From positions 10,191,253 through 10,253,252 of the forward strand of contig CM055095.1 in the NCBI GenBank assembly GCA_029204225.1: a stretch of DNA of 62,000 bases, in the 5' to 3' direction. Both the position numbers and the translations under genes were made by a program. Of the stretch, positions 21,790 through 32,740 are shown one piece after another. This DNA is from Diphasiastrum complanatum. Lineage: Eukaryota; Streptophyta; Lycopodiopsida; Lycopodiales; Lycopodiaceae. The notes under the pieces are model-generated. The model ran no database searches, was not told where the DNA came from, and saw only the letters and a program-made list of their open reading frames with translations. Position 1 is the first letter of the stretch; each line of letters starts with the position of its first letter.

Positions 21790-23040
21790 AAGCATGTAAA
21801 TCCGGAAGTGGATTTACTAGTCTCTACATCTCTTGCCCACCTTGCATCTGAATAACCACTGAGAAGATTGAGTTTGTCATTGTCAACTGCTCCAGAACAA
21901 ATGCAAAAGTCCATAGTAGCTTGAAGATATCTCATGACTCTAATAAGAGCCTTCCAATGTGTTATACTATGATTGGTCATAAATTGACTTAAGAAATTGA
22001 CTACAAAAGCTATGTCTGGTCTGATACATATCATTGTGTACGTAAGAGATCCTATTGTCAAATGATAAGGATACTCATGCATCTACTCCTTCTCTTCGAT
22101 TGTTCGGGGACATTGGTCCTTCGACATCTTGAGTCTTGGCTCCATCGGTAAGAGAGCTAATTTGCAATTCATCAGATTATATCTAATTAAGACATTATGA
22201 ATGTATTTTTGCTAAGTAATGTGTATCGAATTTTGCTTTCTGTCTCTGTGGATTTGAATAACTAGACAGGAATAAGCTTCGCCCAGATCAGTCATGTCGA
22301 ATTTGGAAGATAGCATTGTCTTAGCTTCATTTATCAGATCGATGCTATTGCTGAAAATCAATGTGTCCTCCACATACAAAGTGATGAAAATAAAAGAATG
22401 CTGCACTGAATTAAAGTAGACATTCGAATATGAAGTGCTTGGTTTATAGCCATGATCGATAAGGAAAGTATTGATCATGGCCATAAAGTGCTTTATGGAG
22501 TTTACACACATGATTGTGTTTACCTTTGATATTGTAACCTTCAAGTTGCACCATGTAAATGTCTTCTTCATAAGCTCCATTAAGATATGCTGTCTATACA
22601 TCCATTTGATGTATTAAGGCCCATGCAACACTAGTGGTGCACTGTGACACCTCACTGGACACCTCTGCAGCCTATCTGAGCCATGTAATCTGTTGCAGAA
22701 GCAAATGACAATAGAAGTCTGCTAGAAGAATGTTTAACTACTGGACTGAAGGTCTCAGTGTAGTCGATGTTGTGTACCTAAGAAAATCCTCTAGCGACAA
22801 GTCGAGCCTTTCTTCAATCAATACTTTCATTTGGCTTGTACTTGACTTTGAACAACCATTTGCAATCAACTACATTTCTGTTGGAAAGTAATTCAGCAAT
22901 AGTCCAGGTCTGATTCTTGATAAGAGATGAATACTCTTTATCCATAGCTTCTTTCCAGATATCGAAATTGGGCTGACTGAGTGTCTCTTCTACAGTCGTC
23001 AGCTCTATTATAAGGTAAGTTGTAGACTCATCAATATATA
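21790..23040 (-). pseudogene. Copia family X reverse transcriptase and RNase H
   Basis: RT starts near 23010 with FDIWKEAMDKEYSSL, CKWLFKVKYKP and RLVARGFSQVHNIDYTETF in shifting frames. It continues with ITLYVEDTLIFSN (YVDD replaced by YVED) and SSKFDMTDLGEAYSCL (22212-22600). RNase H follows with IGSLTYTMICIRPDIAFVV, FMTNHSITHWKALIRVMRYL, GYSDARWARDVETSKSTSGF (22082-21750). The reading breaks after STSGF. The altered catalytic YVDD and the frameshifts argue against activity. Confidence 0.85.
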
Positions 23041-23641
23041 TGATAGGTGGTCTGCTTTCTCTTCTCGATCTTCTGTATAGTGGTCAAATTTGATTATCTT
23101 TATCATGTTGTAGTCGCTGAACTGCAACGTCATCTTTGGATGATAAGCTGTTTGTTGGGAGTAGATGAGCTAGGACCTTCAATGGGAATAGTCAACTTAG
23201 AAACTGGTAAGTTTGATAATTCGGGAGAGTCCAATAGTTCGGCTATATGAGCTTTGTCCTCACCTTTGAGGACGATAAACTAATCTTCAATAAAGACGAC
23301 ATCTTGGCTAGTGAATATATTTATCTCGACAAGATCATACAAGCTATAAGCTTTATCTAAAGTAGTGTAGTTGATGAGAATAGACTTAATACTCTGGAAA
23401 TCGAGCTTTTTCCTGAGATCATGCGGAATTTCCACATAAGAGATACATCAAAAACCTCATAGAACACCTAAGAGACCTTTGGTAGAACATCTAAGATACC
23501 TTTAGTAGAACATTTGTTTTGAATATAAGTTGTAGTGGAAATAGCTTCAAACTAGAAGGACTTCGAAAGTGTCGCATCTGCTAGCATGCACTTTGCTAAT
23601 TCAACTAAGGTTCTATTCTTTCTCTCAGCAAGACCATTCCA
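23041..23641 (-). pseudogene. Copia family X linker between integrase and RT
   Basis: Minus-strand frames show the usual basic/serine-rich linker (RRSRRESRPPIIYIDE near 23030) and segments such as VVFIEDQFIVLKGEDKAH. No separate gene is present; the open frame on the other strand at 23047-23250 is a shadow. Confidence 0.5.
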
Positions 23642-24000
23642 CTAAGGCGAATAGGAGGTAATGTATTGTTGCTCAATGCCATTGTTAAGGCAATACTCCT
23701 TCAATTTGGTAGAGATGTATTCTCCCCCGTTGTCGGACCTTAGTGCTTTGATTCTCTTACCAATTTGATTTTCTGCATGCTCCTTGAATTGTCGAAATAT
23801 TTTGAAAGCCTCCAATTTATGCTTAATGAAATAAGCAGCTGTCCTTTTCGAATATTTGTCAATGAAGGTCATATAATACTTTGCATCAAGCAACGATAGA
23901 ATTTGCATTGGACCACATATATTTGAGTGAACAACATCTAACAATCTTTTGTTGCATGCTTATGACTTGATCTGAAGGGAATCCTACTCTGCTTTCCAAG
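23642..24000 (-). pseudogene. Copia family X integrase core
   Basis: The frame reads LDVVHSNICGPMQ, YYMTFIDKYSKRTAAYFIKH, EAFKIFRQFKEHAENQIGK, ALRSDNGGEYIS and IEQQYITSYSP. This covers the first two acidic positions of the DDE triad (D in the VHSNICGP/TFIDKYS region, D in RSDNGGE). The D-to-E spacing cannot be followed to the third residue because homology stops at the linker. An H-C zinc finger (LPVCHSCILG type, near 24010) lies upstream in another frame. Confidence 0.85.
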
Positions 24001-24252
24001 GATGCAGCTATGACAGACAGGGAGGTCAACTTTGTCGGATGGATAGTCGAGATCAAGTGCTAGGGATTGTTCAGACATGTATGAAACAGATGTATGATTC
24101 ATGTGTCCTAATCGATGATTTCATAGTAATGCTTTATTGACAAGAACAGAGGTTTTCAAGGCTTGATTATAATCGGAATAACAATGTGCCAATCATTATA
24201 AGTATCCATGCCTCTTACCGAGTGCAAGGACCTTACTTTTCCTATCGATAAT

Positions 24253-24600
24253 TCAACTTTGATCTGACTCGAACTCCACCTTATGACCTAAATTAGTGAT
24301 TTTACTCATTGATAACAGATTCGTAGAGAGCCTAGGTACATACAAAACATTTGATAGTAGTTTGAATTGATCATTCTGGAATTTCAATCTCACAATACCT
24401 TTACCTTCAATAGTATGAGAGCTATCATCACCAAGATGAATGTATCTCTTTGTACTATAGGGCGTATAGGAGTGAAAATCCTCATGATGACTGGTCATAT
24501 GTTGAGTAGCTCTAGAATCCAGAAACCAAGAATTATCCAATAGTGCCTTTTGGTCTTTGACCATTAATGCTCCTTTGTCCATGTCGATATCGATAGGTGT
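24253..24600 (-). pseudogene. Copia family X protease (active-site Gly lost)
   Basis: The frame reads GALMVKDQKALLDNSWFLDS then RATQHMTSHHEDFHSYT, HLGDDSSHTIEGKGIVRLKF and VLYVPRLSTNLLSMSKIT. The pepsin-like motif should be DSGAT, but here it is DSRAT (GGA>AGA). The same change is present in the copy at 34.85 kb but not in the one at 44.87 kb. The protease matures Gag-Pol, and loss of this Gly should abolish activity. Confidence 0.85.
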
Positions 24601-25162
24601 TGTGACTGCCTTTGCCTATTGATGAGGTTGATTGCTGACATTCTTTGCTTTTAGTAAACTACAATCCTGGATCTCATGATTAGTGCGCTTGAAAGACTTA
24701 TAGAACTTCGTCTTCTTCGACTATGGATTTGATAATTGTTATTGACTTCGTGTTGGTTTCTAATTTGATACGGACTGCTTAGAGCTTTTCTACTTATGTT
24801 GTTTTGAGCCTTTGACATATAGACTTGGACATATAGAGCATGAGATGATGAAGTTGATGAAGCGTCTTGACTTTTTCGATTGTCTTCTTGTAGCAACATA
24901 GTGATAACTCTAATAAGACCGGCTTTACTTTCAGAATCTATCTAGAACTTTAGTCTGTCGATAAATCAATGACGTTAAGAATGATGCCATGCTCTTTGCT
25001 ACAGTTGGAAATCAATTATCTGATACTGAAATTTGATACCACAACATGAAGGATATGATGTGATTTAATATCGCGAAAGATAACAAGTATTAGAGCTTAT
25101 GGTTATAACAACACACATTCTAATATCATGAAGGTATGCTCGTAATACAGCTCTAATACATT
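24601..25162 (-). pseudogene. Copia family X gag remnant and leader
   Basis: The frame at 24651-24899 (MLLQEDNRKSQDASSTSSSHALYVQ) corresponds to the region before the gag zinc knuckle in the 43.9-kb copy. The rest is broken. The leader keeps the AGCTCTAATACTTGT word, and a decayed primer site (CTCTAATACATTT, 25151-25163) lies at the LTR edge. Confidence 0.6.
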
Positions 25163-25790
25163 TGGAAAGAGGGAATGCAATAACGACAAGTCGAAGACTA
25201 TGACGGCTTATCGAGCACAGTGGAATGGAGCCTTCTTTCCTAATGCATGACTACGCCTACAAATATTGAAAAAATCATAATAACAGTGATTTCATAGCCA
25301 AATGATGAGTATTGAATTATCAGACAAAACAATAAGAGATTATTAGTTACAAAACAATCATAGAGATGCATACATTCTGTCGTGATACTGAATGCAATAA
25401 CGAGAGTAGATTGATTCACCATGTACATGTACAAAGTCAGATGATGGTGAGCACAAGATAATTGCGGATAGAAACCGCATACTCTAAGCTATCTAACTGA
25501 AAAACTCTGTCTGATTGTGCTTCTACTGATAAGCAGTAGGCGTGAGTAACGAAGCTAGAAAAAAAGCATAATAGAGAACTTATGAAAATGTTTGATGTTT
25601 AGCTATTTATACTAAGGAATTGACACACATGCAGTAGGACAACTATTAGGCCATAGATCGCAATAGCCAGTTTGCCATAATGAGCTAGCATCCATCAAGT
25701 TACGACTTCTCATAAATTTACTTGCAAATTAGTTAGGGCAAGTCTGTAGCTTCAATTCAAGTGAAACAATAATTTTCTTTCATTCTACAT
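25163..25790 (-). mobile_element. Copia family X 5' LTR (diverged)
   Basis: Reverse complement similarity to 43029-43760: GCATAGAGTACG.. versus TTAGAGTATGCGG, ..CCGCAA.TTATTGTACTC, GGCGTAGTCATGCAT. A shared TATA box is at 25605-25611 on the minus strand. The outer edge near 25790 is approximate. Confidence 0.6.
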
Positions 25791-26894
25791 GGCCGAAGTG
25801 GCCAAAGTCTTCGACTTCATCGGGGACATCGATATGTCGGATGATGTCCGATAAAGATGATTGGAGCCAGTTGTGAGCGATTCTCGAGAAGTTATGTAGA
25901 CTGTGTAGAAACGTGCATGAAACTGTAGAACTGGATAATAGAATGGATGAAGATTAAAGATCGATTATTCGGTCAATGGGAGAATTAGGAGAATAATCTA
26001 AATTATTTTTATATAAAGTGACTCTATGTAACTAAACATCTATAAGGTTTCTCATATGGAAAAGCATTCATGCAAAATATATTGCACTATACACATTCTC
26101 AATTTGATGAAAATGTCAGGAGTGTATGGAGCATATTTGACCTCCATCAATGTGTCATATCAAGAAGAAAAACAAAAAAATTATTAGCTTAATAAAAAAG
26201 AAGACAATAAATTTTTTGCTCAAAGCCTACTACTTGACGTAAGTCATTAGCAAGAATAGTGTCACTAATAGGTAATGTAGAAAGTTTTAAAGCAGTTGCT
26301 CTTGCAAATTGAGCTTGTCAAAGATTTGAAAGTGTTTGAAAATGTTGCAATGCAGTATAAATACATCGATGCTAGAAAGATACAATGGTGGATGTGATGT
26401 AACATTTTGTCCCTACCATTTTATAATAAGCTCTGCAGATCAGGACAAAAAGTCATTATATTATTTATGAAGACATCCATACGTTTTTAAAGCAAAGGGG
26501 ATTAATTTTTTACCAAACACATGGTCATTGTAATCTTGCTCCTTCTCTTGAGATGCAATAGCCCATTGTGTGATGGAAGAACAACTAAGGAGGTATTGTG
26601 GAGAGGGATCACCAATAGCACATCACCCAGAGTGCAAAAACCCTCGCGTGGAGGTCGACACATCGATGAGATGACTACAAAGATGGCCTTGGCAAATGTG
26701 TCTTTGCACTCGAACAATTTGAAAATCACTATCCTGTGACAATAGACTATCTCCACCTCAGGGGCACCACAAAAGAAGATCAATAGCTAGGAAAAATCCA
26801 GCACACAACCAGATGAACACTTAGGGAGACCATTTAACATTTGATGTGGTAGTCTCAATCTGGTACAAAGGGTAATGACAAACAAGTCAGAGGA
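25791..26894. other. AT-rich stretch with no recognised gene
   Basis: Short frames on both strands near 26500-26780 (one plus, one minus, overlapping) carry no motif I recognise and are probably chance. Small GATGTCCGA-type words near 25830-25860 recall the GACGTC blocks but are too short to assign. Confidence 0.3.
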
Positions 26895-27485
26895 GAGCTG
26901 CCCTGGGGTCCATACCAGGGTTATAGGGAATATGTAATGTAGATGTTGTAAAGGTCAAGTATCCCGTACGATTTGAAAATCCAGAAAAGATGAAAACTTT
27001 TTGCCTGAGATGCAACAATTGACTTTGATGGAAAGAAACTTCAAAGCTGATTCAGGTATAAAGTTCTTCTTTCGCTTTTAATGTTTCTAATGCTATTTTT
27101 GAGCTTTATAATTATAAAACGCAGGTTGTATGGACCACTATTTCTTGAAAATATAATCATGTGCAGGTGTCAAAGGAATACGTGTTTGGCAGCTGAACAA
27201 AGATGGAAAATGGCTCCAGAGCTCCGGTAGATAGTAGATCTACAATGTTACGTAGAACCAGTTAAAAATTTTATTTCCCTTCAAAAATATAGAACTGTTT
27301 TGTCCTCCATTATCTTAGTCTGTGTTCTTCCACTTTTTATTTTCTTCGTCCCGTGCTGAAGCTTGTAAATTTTTCATTTTGGAACAATAACGGCTTAACT
27401 TCTGGAATTTATCACTAAATTATGCATGGATCTGGAATCGATATGCATGTTTATTCCCTCTCTAGTGAGCACCTCTCTCTCTCTC
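26895..27485 (+). pseudogene. Copy 2 of the unrecognised gene (5'-truncated)
   Basis: Nearly identical to 27880-28455 (offset about 975-982): CCATACCAGGGTTATAGGGA, the frame KVKYPVRFENPE, NFKADSG, the GT-AG intron and the following exon region through GTGAGCACCTCTCTC. The frame has lost bases (KMKTF.CLRCNN) and the second exon has an extra A, so it is dead. It lies head-to-tail upstream of copy 3, which fits a local tandem duplication. Confidence 0.65.
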
Positions 27486-27544
27486 TCTCGATTCTTTTCT
27501 TTTTTAGGTTTGCGGGGACTGAATTCAACAACCACCTGCACAAG

Positions 27545-27552
27545 TATAAATA
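27545..27552 (+). promoter_or_regulatory. TATA box of the copy-3 gene
   Basis: TATAAATA within CAAGTATAAATAAGAC, shared with copy 1 at 7355-7370. It is followed by (GT)n(GA)n in the presumed 5' untranslated region and then the conserved TCCAACTGACG word. Confidence 0.5.
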
Positions 27553-27584
27553 AGACCGCGTGTGTGTGTGTGTGTGTGTGTGTG

Positions 27585-27618
<34 letters not shown>

Positions 27619-27654
27619 GAGTGTCCAACTGACGCAGACTTTTCTGAGCGTTCT

Positions 27655-28230
27655 TTGTCACTTGATAAAAGTTACGCATTGTGTACTATTTTTGTGCAAC
27701 AAAATTCATCTGTTTCCCCCCACGAAATGGAAAATTATCGTTCAAATATCCAGGAAATATCAAACTCCACGCCTGCTAAGGGTGATGGATCACGCCAGAT
27801 AAGTCATGAAAAGTTTCCAAGACAAGCACCCAATTTAGGTGACGATGAAGTTGATTCAATTATGCGCTCTTTAGGATGGATGCCCTGGGATCCATACCAG
27901 GGTTATAGGGAATATGGAATGTTTCCCTCTTCTGGAAATATGAGCAATGTAAATATTGTAAAGGTCAAGTATCCCGTACGATTTGAAAATCCCGAAGAGA
28001 TGAAAACCTTTTTGCCTGAGATGCAACAATTGACTTTGCTGGTGAGAAACTTCAAAGCTGATTCAGGTATAAAGTTCTTCTTTCGCTTTTAATGTTTCTA
28101 GTGCTATTTTTGAGCCTTATAATTATAAAACGCAGGTTGTATGGACCACTATTTCTTAAAATATAATCGTGTGCAGGTGTCAATGGAATACGTGTTTGGC
28201 AGCTGAACAACGATGGAAAATGGCTCCAGA
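27655..28230 (+). CDS. Copy 3 of an unrecognised gene: long first exon plus spliced second exon
   Basis: An open frame from 27655 (or 27727, MENYRSNIQEI, the start shared with copy 1) runs to 28066. It has SRQISHEKFPRQAPNLGDDE, VDSIMRSLGWMPWDPYQGYR, NIVKVKYPVRFENPEEMKTF and LTLLVRNFKADSG. A donor at 28067 (GTATAAAG) and acceptors at 28135 (AAACGCAG) and 28176 (GTGTGCAG) give two in-phase continuations. One is GCMDHYFLKYNRVQV...; the other is GVNGIRVWQLNNDGKW ending at a TAA. I cannot name the family. It is soluble-looking, with no signal peptide or membrane span. This is the most intact of three copies and could be a live gene, a gene fragment moved by a transposon, or a recent pseudogene. 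Confidence 0.45.
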
Positions 28231-28439
28231 GCTCCGATAGATAATAGATCTACAATGTTACGTACAATCAGTTAAAAATTTTATTTCCCTTCAAAAATAT
28301 AGAATTGGTATGTCCTCCAACATCTTAGTCTGTGTTCTTCCACTTTTCATTTTGGAACAATAAGCGCTTAACTTCTGGAATTTATCACTCAATTATGCAT
28401 GGATCTGGAATCGATATGCATGTTTATTCCCGTCTAGTG

Positions 28440-28442
28440 AGC

Positions 28443-28498
<56 letters not shown>
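28440..28498. repeat. (CT)n microsatellite
   Basis: A pure CT run of about 55 bases inside the copy-3 gene region; the corresponding run in copy 2 at 27473 is much shorter. Confidence 0.9.
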
Positions 28499-28500
<2 letters not shown>

Positions 28501-28549
28501 TTTTACGTCTTCAGCAACTGCGCTATATTGATGCTTAATCATGTTGCAG

Positions 28550-29060
28550 AGTTTTGTCTTATTGGTTAGAAGCGGAATTGGGTATTACCGAAAATATGGT
28601 GATGCGTCAGCCTGCACTATGTTAGTCATGGAAGGACAGTTTATTAATTCTCTTTTGCTAACGCGCGTTCAATTTCTTAGAAAATATCATTCCATCAGAA
28701 CTTTGAAATAAAAGGCAGAATTAGCATTAGTTTGAACTCTAAGTTGCATCAAAGTTGCTGTTTGACGGTAAGTTGACTCTCGGCTGCTGTAGAGTATGGA
28801 ATATTAAAACCTGGTGCCCCAAACTTGATTTTGTGTCACCCATAATTGTCCCCACGTAGCCTCTGAATCAACTCTAGAGTCAGTGTTCCAGTCTCATTTT
28901 GACACTAGCGTAAAGGGCAAATATGAGTTACATGCGATACCACCTGAACGTAGCGCTCGATATTGATAAAGCCACATTGACGGAGAGCCAGGCCCGAGAA
29001 ACTCGCTAGGAGGAAGAGTTGAGCTTAGAGGTGTTTTGGGTTGGGAGAAGAGAGGCTACT
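28550..29060 (+). pseudogene. Distal exons of the copy-3 gene
   Basis: Shared with 7640-8275: a frame with RKYGDASACTMLVMEGQF and LLLTRVQF (about 28590-28680), and further on MSYMRYHLNVALDIDKATLT with ESQARETR followed by a stop and EEELSLEVFWVGRREAT. Conservation between copies suggests these were exons, but the linking splice sites are unclear and the last frame has an in-frame TAG. Homology to copy 1 ends near 29060. Confidence 0.4.
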
Positions 29061-30930
29061 TAGAGCTTTAGCGCCCATGTATAAGAAATGATGGGAGTAC
29101 ATCGTTCGGTTTGCTTGCTTTTAAAAACAATTATCCATCCTTTGGCTTTTATAACATTGGCCTTATAATGGATGTACAATGTACAAAAAGTAATGCTTGT
29201 ATACAGTAGCAACTAATGAAACAATACAAAAGGTGATCAAATAAGATCACAAGAGGCCCTGCACCAGACTGCAAAACAAAAATAAGAAAGGCAATCAAAG
29301 AAGATCACGAGTCTCTACATTAGACAATATTTTAGTGGCATGTTGTGCTGAAGCTACAAATCAGATGATATAAAACTTTGAAAAAAAATATAGTATCTAT
29401 AAAAATTCATTCATAGTTGTTGGTTTTGTGCATGTTATTTTTAAATTATGAGAAGCTAGAACATGTTGTAGGGTTTGTAAGCCTACGAGAAAGTATTCAT
29501 GGATGTGCTTAGTGGTGTACATAGCTACTACATAGCAACTGTGTTTGAAACTCTTATTTGAGGATGTGATATATCAGTGTATTAGTAGCATGACCTTTGT
29601 GCTGGTTGTTTTGTAATCAGTGTTGTTAAATTGGGCATTGGCAATGTTGGGTATGGTTGTTTTTGTAAAAATTTAAGATTCAAAGAATACTTGCATAAAA
29701 AATCATTTCCTATTATGTTAGGCAATTCGTACACTTTTTCAAAATGAAATAGAACCAAAACCTAATCAACACCTACTTGAATCTCCCATTAATGAACACA
29801 TGTTTAGATTTGATCCCAAACCTCTCGAAACATGTCATACTATAGTGAAAAGCATTTAATGCATCATCAATATAGACATCTACCAAAGATAACCAAAAAC
29901 ATGAAGATAGTATAACTCCCGAATCTTTCACAAATTGAAACCTAGCATCATGGTAGGGGATGGCGTGCGCCTAGATACAGTTGGCTTCCACGAGAGAGTG
30001 CTAGCCTCATCCCTCCCCTTCACTTTTTTTCTTTTAATGTTCATAGTGTTTTTATTTTTTTATCTTCCTCTTTTTCCAATGTTGCCTAAAAAACAACTTG
30101 ACTCAAATTTGATGGGCACGGTCCAAATGTAGCATACCATCAATTCCTCCGGTCGCACATCCTCTGAACAAAGATTTGATGGTGTGCAAATAAAAGAGAT
30201 AATTGGGGATGAGTCAACTATCCCTAATGCATAGAAAATAATAGATAAACAAATGGCATACATATTAAAAATCGACACTTTTACAAATTTGTTGATACCC
30301 AATGTGGGCTCTCCTTTATAAGAATAAATAGTTTATGGTGAAAAGCATGGTTTGGTGGTACAACATGGACTGTCAAGAGCACTACCTTTTTTGGCTAGAA
30401 ATGCATTTTTGTATTATTATACACTATTTTCGACTAATACATTTGACGTGCAATAACTTTTTAGTCATACCTTGAAAGTATGTCATCTAGCATATAGTTG
30501 GAAGCTATCAAGTGCTTTCTAATGCACCAAACTCCGCTGAAGTTGGACCTACCACTAAAAAGTTATTTTATTTTTAATGTGGACTCAAAAAATTATGATT
30601 AATAAAATCCCCATACTTTTGACTTGCCATAACTTTTTTAACCACAGCTCGAAAGTATGTCATCGAACATATCATTGGAAAGCGCTCATCAAGCGCTTTC
30701 TAACGCACCAATGTCCGCTTCAATTGGACTTCCACTAAAAAGTTATTTCATTCTTTATGTAGAATCAAAACAATTATGAGTAATAAAATCCCCAAAAAGT
30801 GATGTACTACCAAAAAGTACAATGAAAATGGGTTCTTTTTTTGTACCATCAAAACATGCTTTTAGCCTTATACATGTTTCTCTCGGAAGCTGCCTCAATT
30901 CTCAAAGAAATTAAACATGGTAGGAAATCT
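29061..30930. other. AT-rich intergenic stretch
   Basis: No defensible coding region. It contains a ~177-bp tandem duplication at 30440-30798 (separate entry). The frames at 29935-30132 and 30060-30302 have hydrophobic or mixed composition and no motif. Confidence 0.4.
30440..30798. repeat. 177-bp tandem duplication
   Basis: The two units share CGAAAGTATGTCATC (30473 and 30650), a GTGCTTTCTAATGCACCAA-type word, a TCCGCT..A.TTGGAC word and CACTAAAAAGTTATTT, ending in AATAAAATCCCCA. Identity is moderate, so the duplication is old. Confidence 0.8.
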
Positions 30931-31320
30931 ACGATTATTTTTAGATCTAGATTCAAATGAGTGTCGAGATGATGCATATTTAGACATAGATTCAAACAAT
31001 TCAGAGTTAAATGTGTTAATTAAAATACCCAAACCTTGCGGTTGTCATATTTTAGAATCACAACTTTAACAATGAATCCATGTCAAATTTGTTTCCATGT
31101 AACATAGAGCATACCTAATATCATTCTATTTCAATCTCATTACAGTTAAATGCATTACTTAAATTACCTAAACCTTGCGGTTATGTCTTATTTCATAATG
31201 TCACCTCATATTCCCTCCCTAAAGATTAGAAGCTTGTCTTTAATTGGACAAAAGTAAGGGCTACACACCTTCTTAGGATTAGGAATTTTAATTACTATTA
31301 AACTATTTCATGTTGACTAA
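30931..31320 (+). pseudogene. CACTA transposase C-terminal tail and 3' region
   Basis: The plus-strand frame reads LFLDLDSNECRDDAYLDIDS, comparable to the acidic tails at 17.85 kb (YLDLDSDECQD) and 36.6 kb. The downstream part matches 18005-18170 (ACCTTGCGGTTATGTC ... AAGTAAGGGCTACACACCTTC). The ACC.AAACCTTGCGGTT word is present twice (about 31028 and 31163), a local duplication. Only this end of a transposon gene survives. Confidence 0.5.
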
Positions 31321-31590
31321 ATTTTAATCTATCCACTAAACAATTAATTACAAAAACTACATTGCAATGCACAAAATGATGGTCATCAACTAATTTGACT
31401 ATGCTAGGTAAACAAATTTTCATGAATTTAAACTATATTCAACTAATCCAAAAATGAAACAACATAAATTGCTGGGTATCGGAGATGGTTTTCATGATAC
31501 TACTATATGATATAAGTTATCGTTGACCCTCTTGAAACACATAGGCGACTTTATACTCAACGAGGGTGAAACATACCTCTCGAGCTAGGA

Positions 31591-32740
31591 ATGAATCAAT
31601 TTGTCAGAACATTGTCTAGAACACCCCGCCTAGGCCATCTCTTGAAATACACGGACCTTGGGAGACGACACGTAGCAAACAAGGTGCCTCGATCCCCCGA
31701 GCACTATGAGAAAAATAGTCGAGCACTCATTTTGATCAATGATAAAAACATTCAGGCCTTGAATTGTCACATGTTATCTATCGTTGGCATATGCAATGCA
31801 TCAATAAACCTAGATCCATATCTGACAAACTACCTTATGGATGGAAGCACCCAGACCAGAAAGAGCCGAAGGAACTACCACAGACATGAGATGACCCTAC
31901 TTATGAGGAAAATTGAGTGTGCTAACATTGATAAGCCATTTTGGGTTCAAGCTTTGTTGTGTGCTAATTTCTTGTGCAATAGGTGGCCGAGTGCTATTTT
32001 GGATGGAAGGACACCTTTTGAGATGCTATTCAAGAGGAGGCCGAGTGTCAACTTTTTTAGAACTTTTGGATGCACATGCTATATCAACATAACTCTTGAT
32101 GGTAGGACCAAGGAAGATCCATCTTCAAGGAAAGGTATATTTGTTGGATATAGTGAGGTGAGTAAAGCCTACAAGGTTTACATTCCTTCTAACAACTACG
32201 CGATTGTTGGTAGAGATGTCAATTTTGATGAGGGGAACATTTCAAAAGTATCTTCGAGCATCATTGATGGTGAAGTGGATGGATCTAACATTCTTGATAT
32301 TGATGTAAAGGATCCTACTTTGTATGGTGATGATGAAGGACTATCATGAAGTCGAAAGCCAAGGAGAACATCAAGGGAAATACAAATGTATTCAAGGCTC
32401 ACTTATGATGAAAAGGGTAAGCAAGTAGTTGCTGGAAATTATGTTGCTTTCCTAACCTCTTTTGATGAACCTACATGTGTGGATGAAGCAAGAAACACAG
32501 AGGAGTAGATCCAAGGAATGGATCTTGGGTATCAAGCTCTTATGAAGAATGGAACATGGAGATTGGTGGAGTTACATAAGGACAAGAAAGCTAATGGATG
32601 CAAATGGATCTTCACGGTGAAGACAAACCAACATGGATCTATCAACAAGTGGTTGGTGGTAAAAGGATATGCTCAAGAACATGGGATTGACTATGATGAA
32701 ACCTTTGCACCCATGGCAAAGATGGTAAGCATTTGGGTCA
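31591..32740 (+). pseudogene. Ty1/copia integrase C-terminus to RT start, fused to foreign 5' sequence
   Basis: An open frame of 252 codons starts at 31591, but only the part from about 31855 is copia: PFWVQALLCANFLCNRWPS, ILDGRTPFEMLFKRRPSVNF, FGCTCYINI and KGIFVGYSEVSKAYKVYIPS (end of integrase). A stop near 32347 is followed in other frames by MYSRLTYDEKGKQ, the linker and then RT (MKNGTWRLVELHKDKK, NGCKWIFTVKTNQHGSINKW, YAQEHGIDYDETFAPMAKM). The first ~88 codons have no copia resemblance and look like a chance extension. Homology ends near 32740. Confidence 0.8.

Larger units (their letters stand above)
21790..25790 (-). mobile_element. Nearly complete decayed Ty1/copia element (family X)
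   Basis: Read on the minus strand, the order is 5' LTR (about 25790-25163), decayed primer site, gag, protease, integrase, linker, RT and RNase H, ending at about 21790 without a 3' LTR. The leader word GCTCTAATACTTGT.ATCTTTCGCG matches the plus-strand element at 43.8 kb, and the LTRs also match (GCATAGAGTACG.., a TATAAAT box). Both elements and the fragment at 34.1-34.9 kb are therefore one family. Decay is heavy, so mobility would need help from another copy. Sub-features are listed separately. Confidence 0.8.

Noticed and set aside
23047-23250. 67-codon plus-strand frame
   Set aside because: Shadow of the minus-strand copia linker (RRSRRESRPP).
26502-26783. Overlapping plus and minus frames of 72 and 93 codons
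   Set aside because: They are mutual shadows without motifs or conserved copies.
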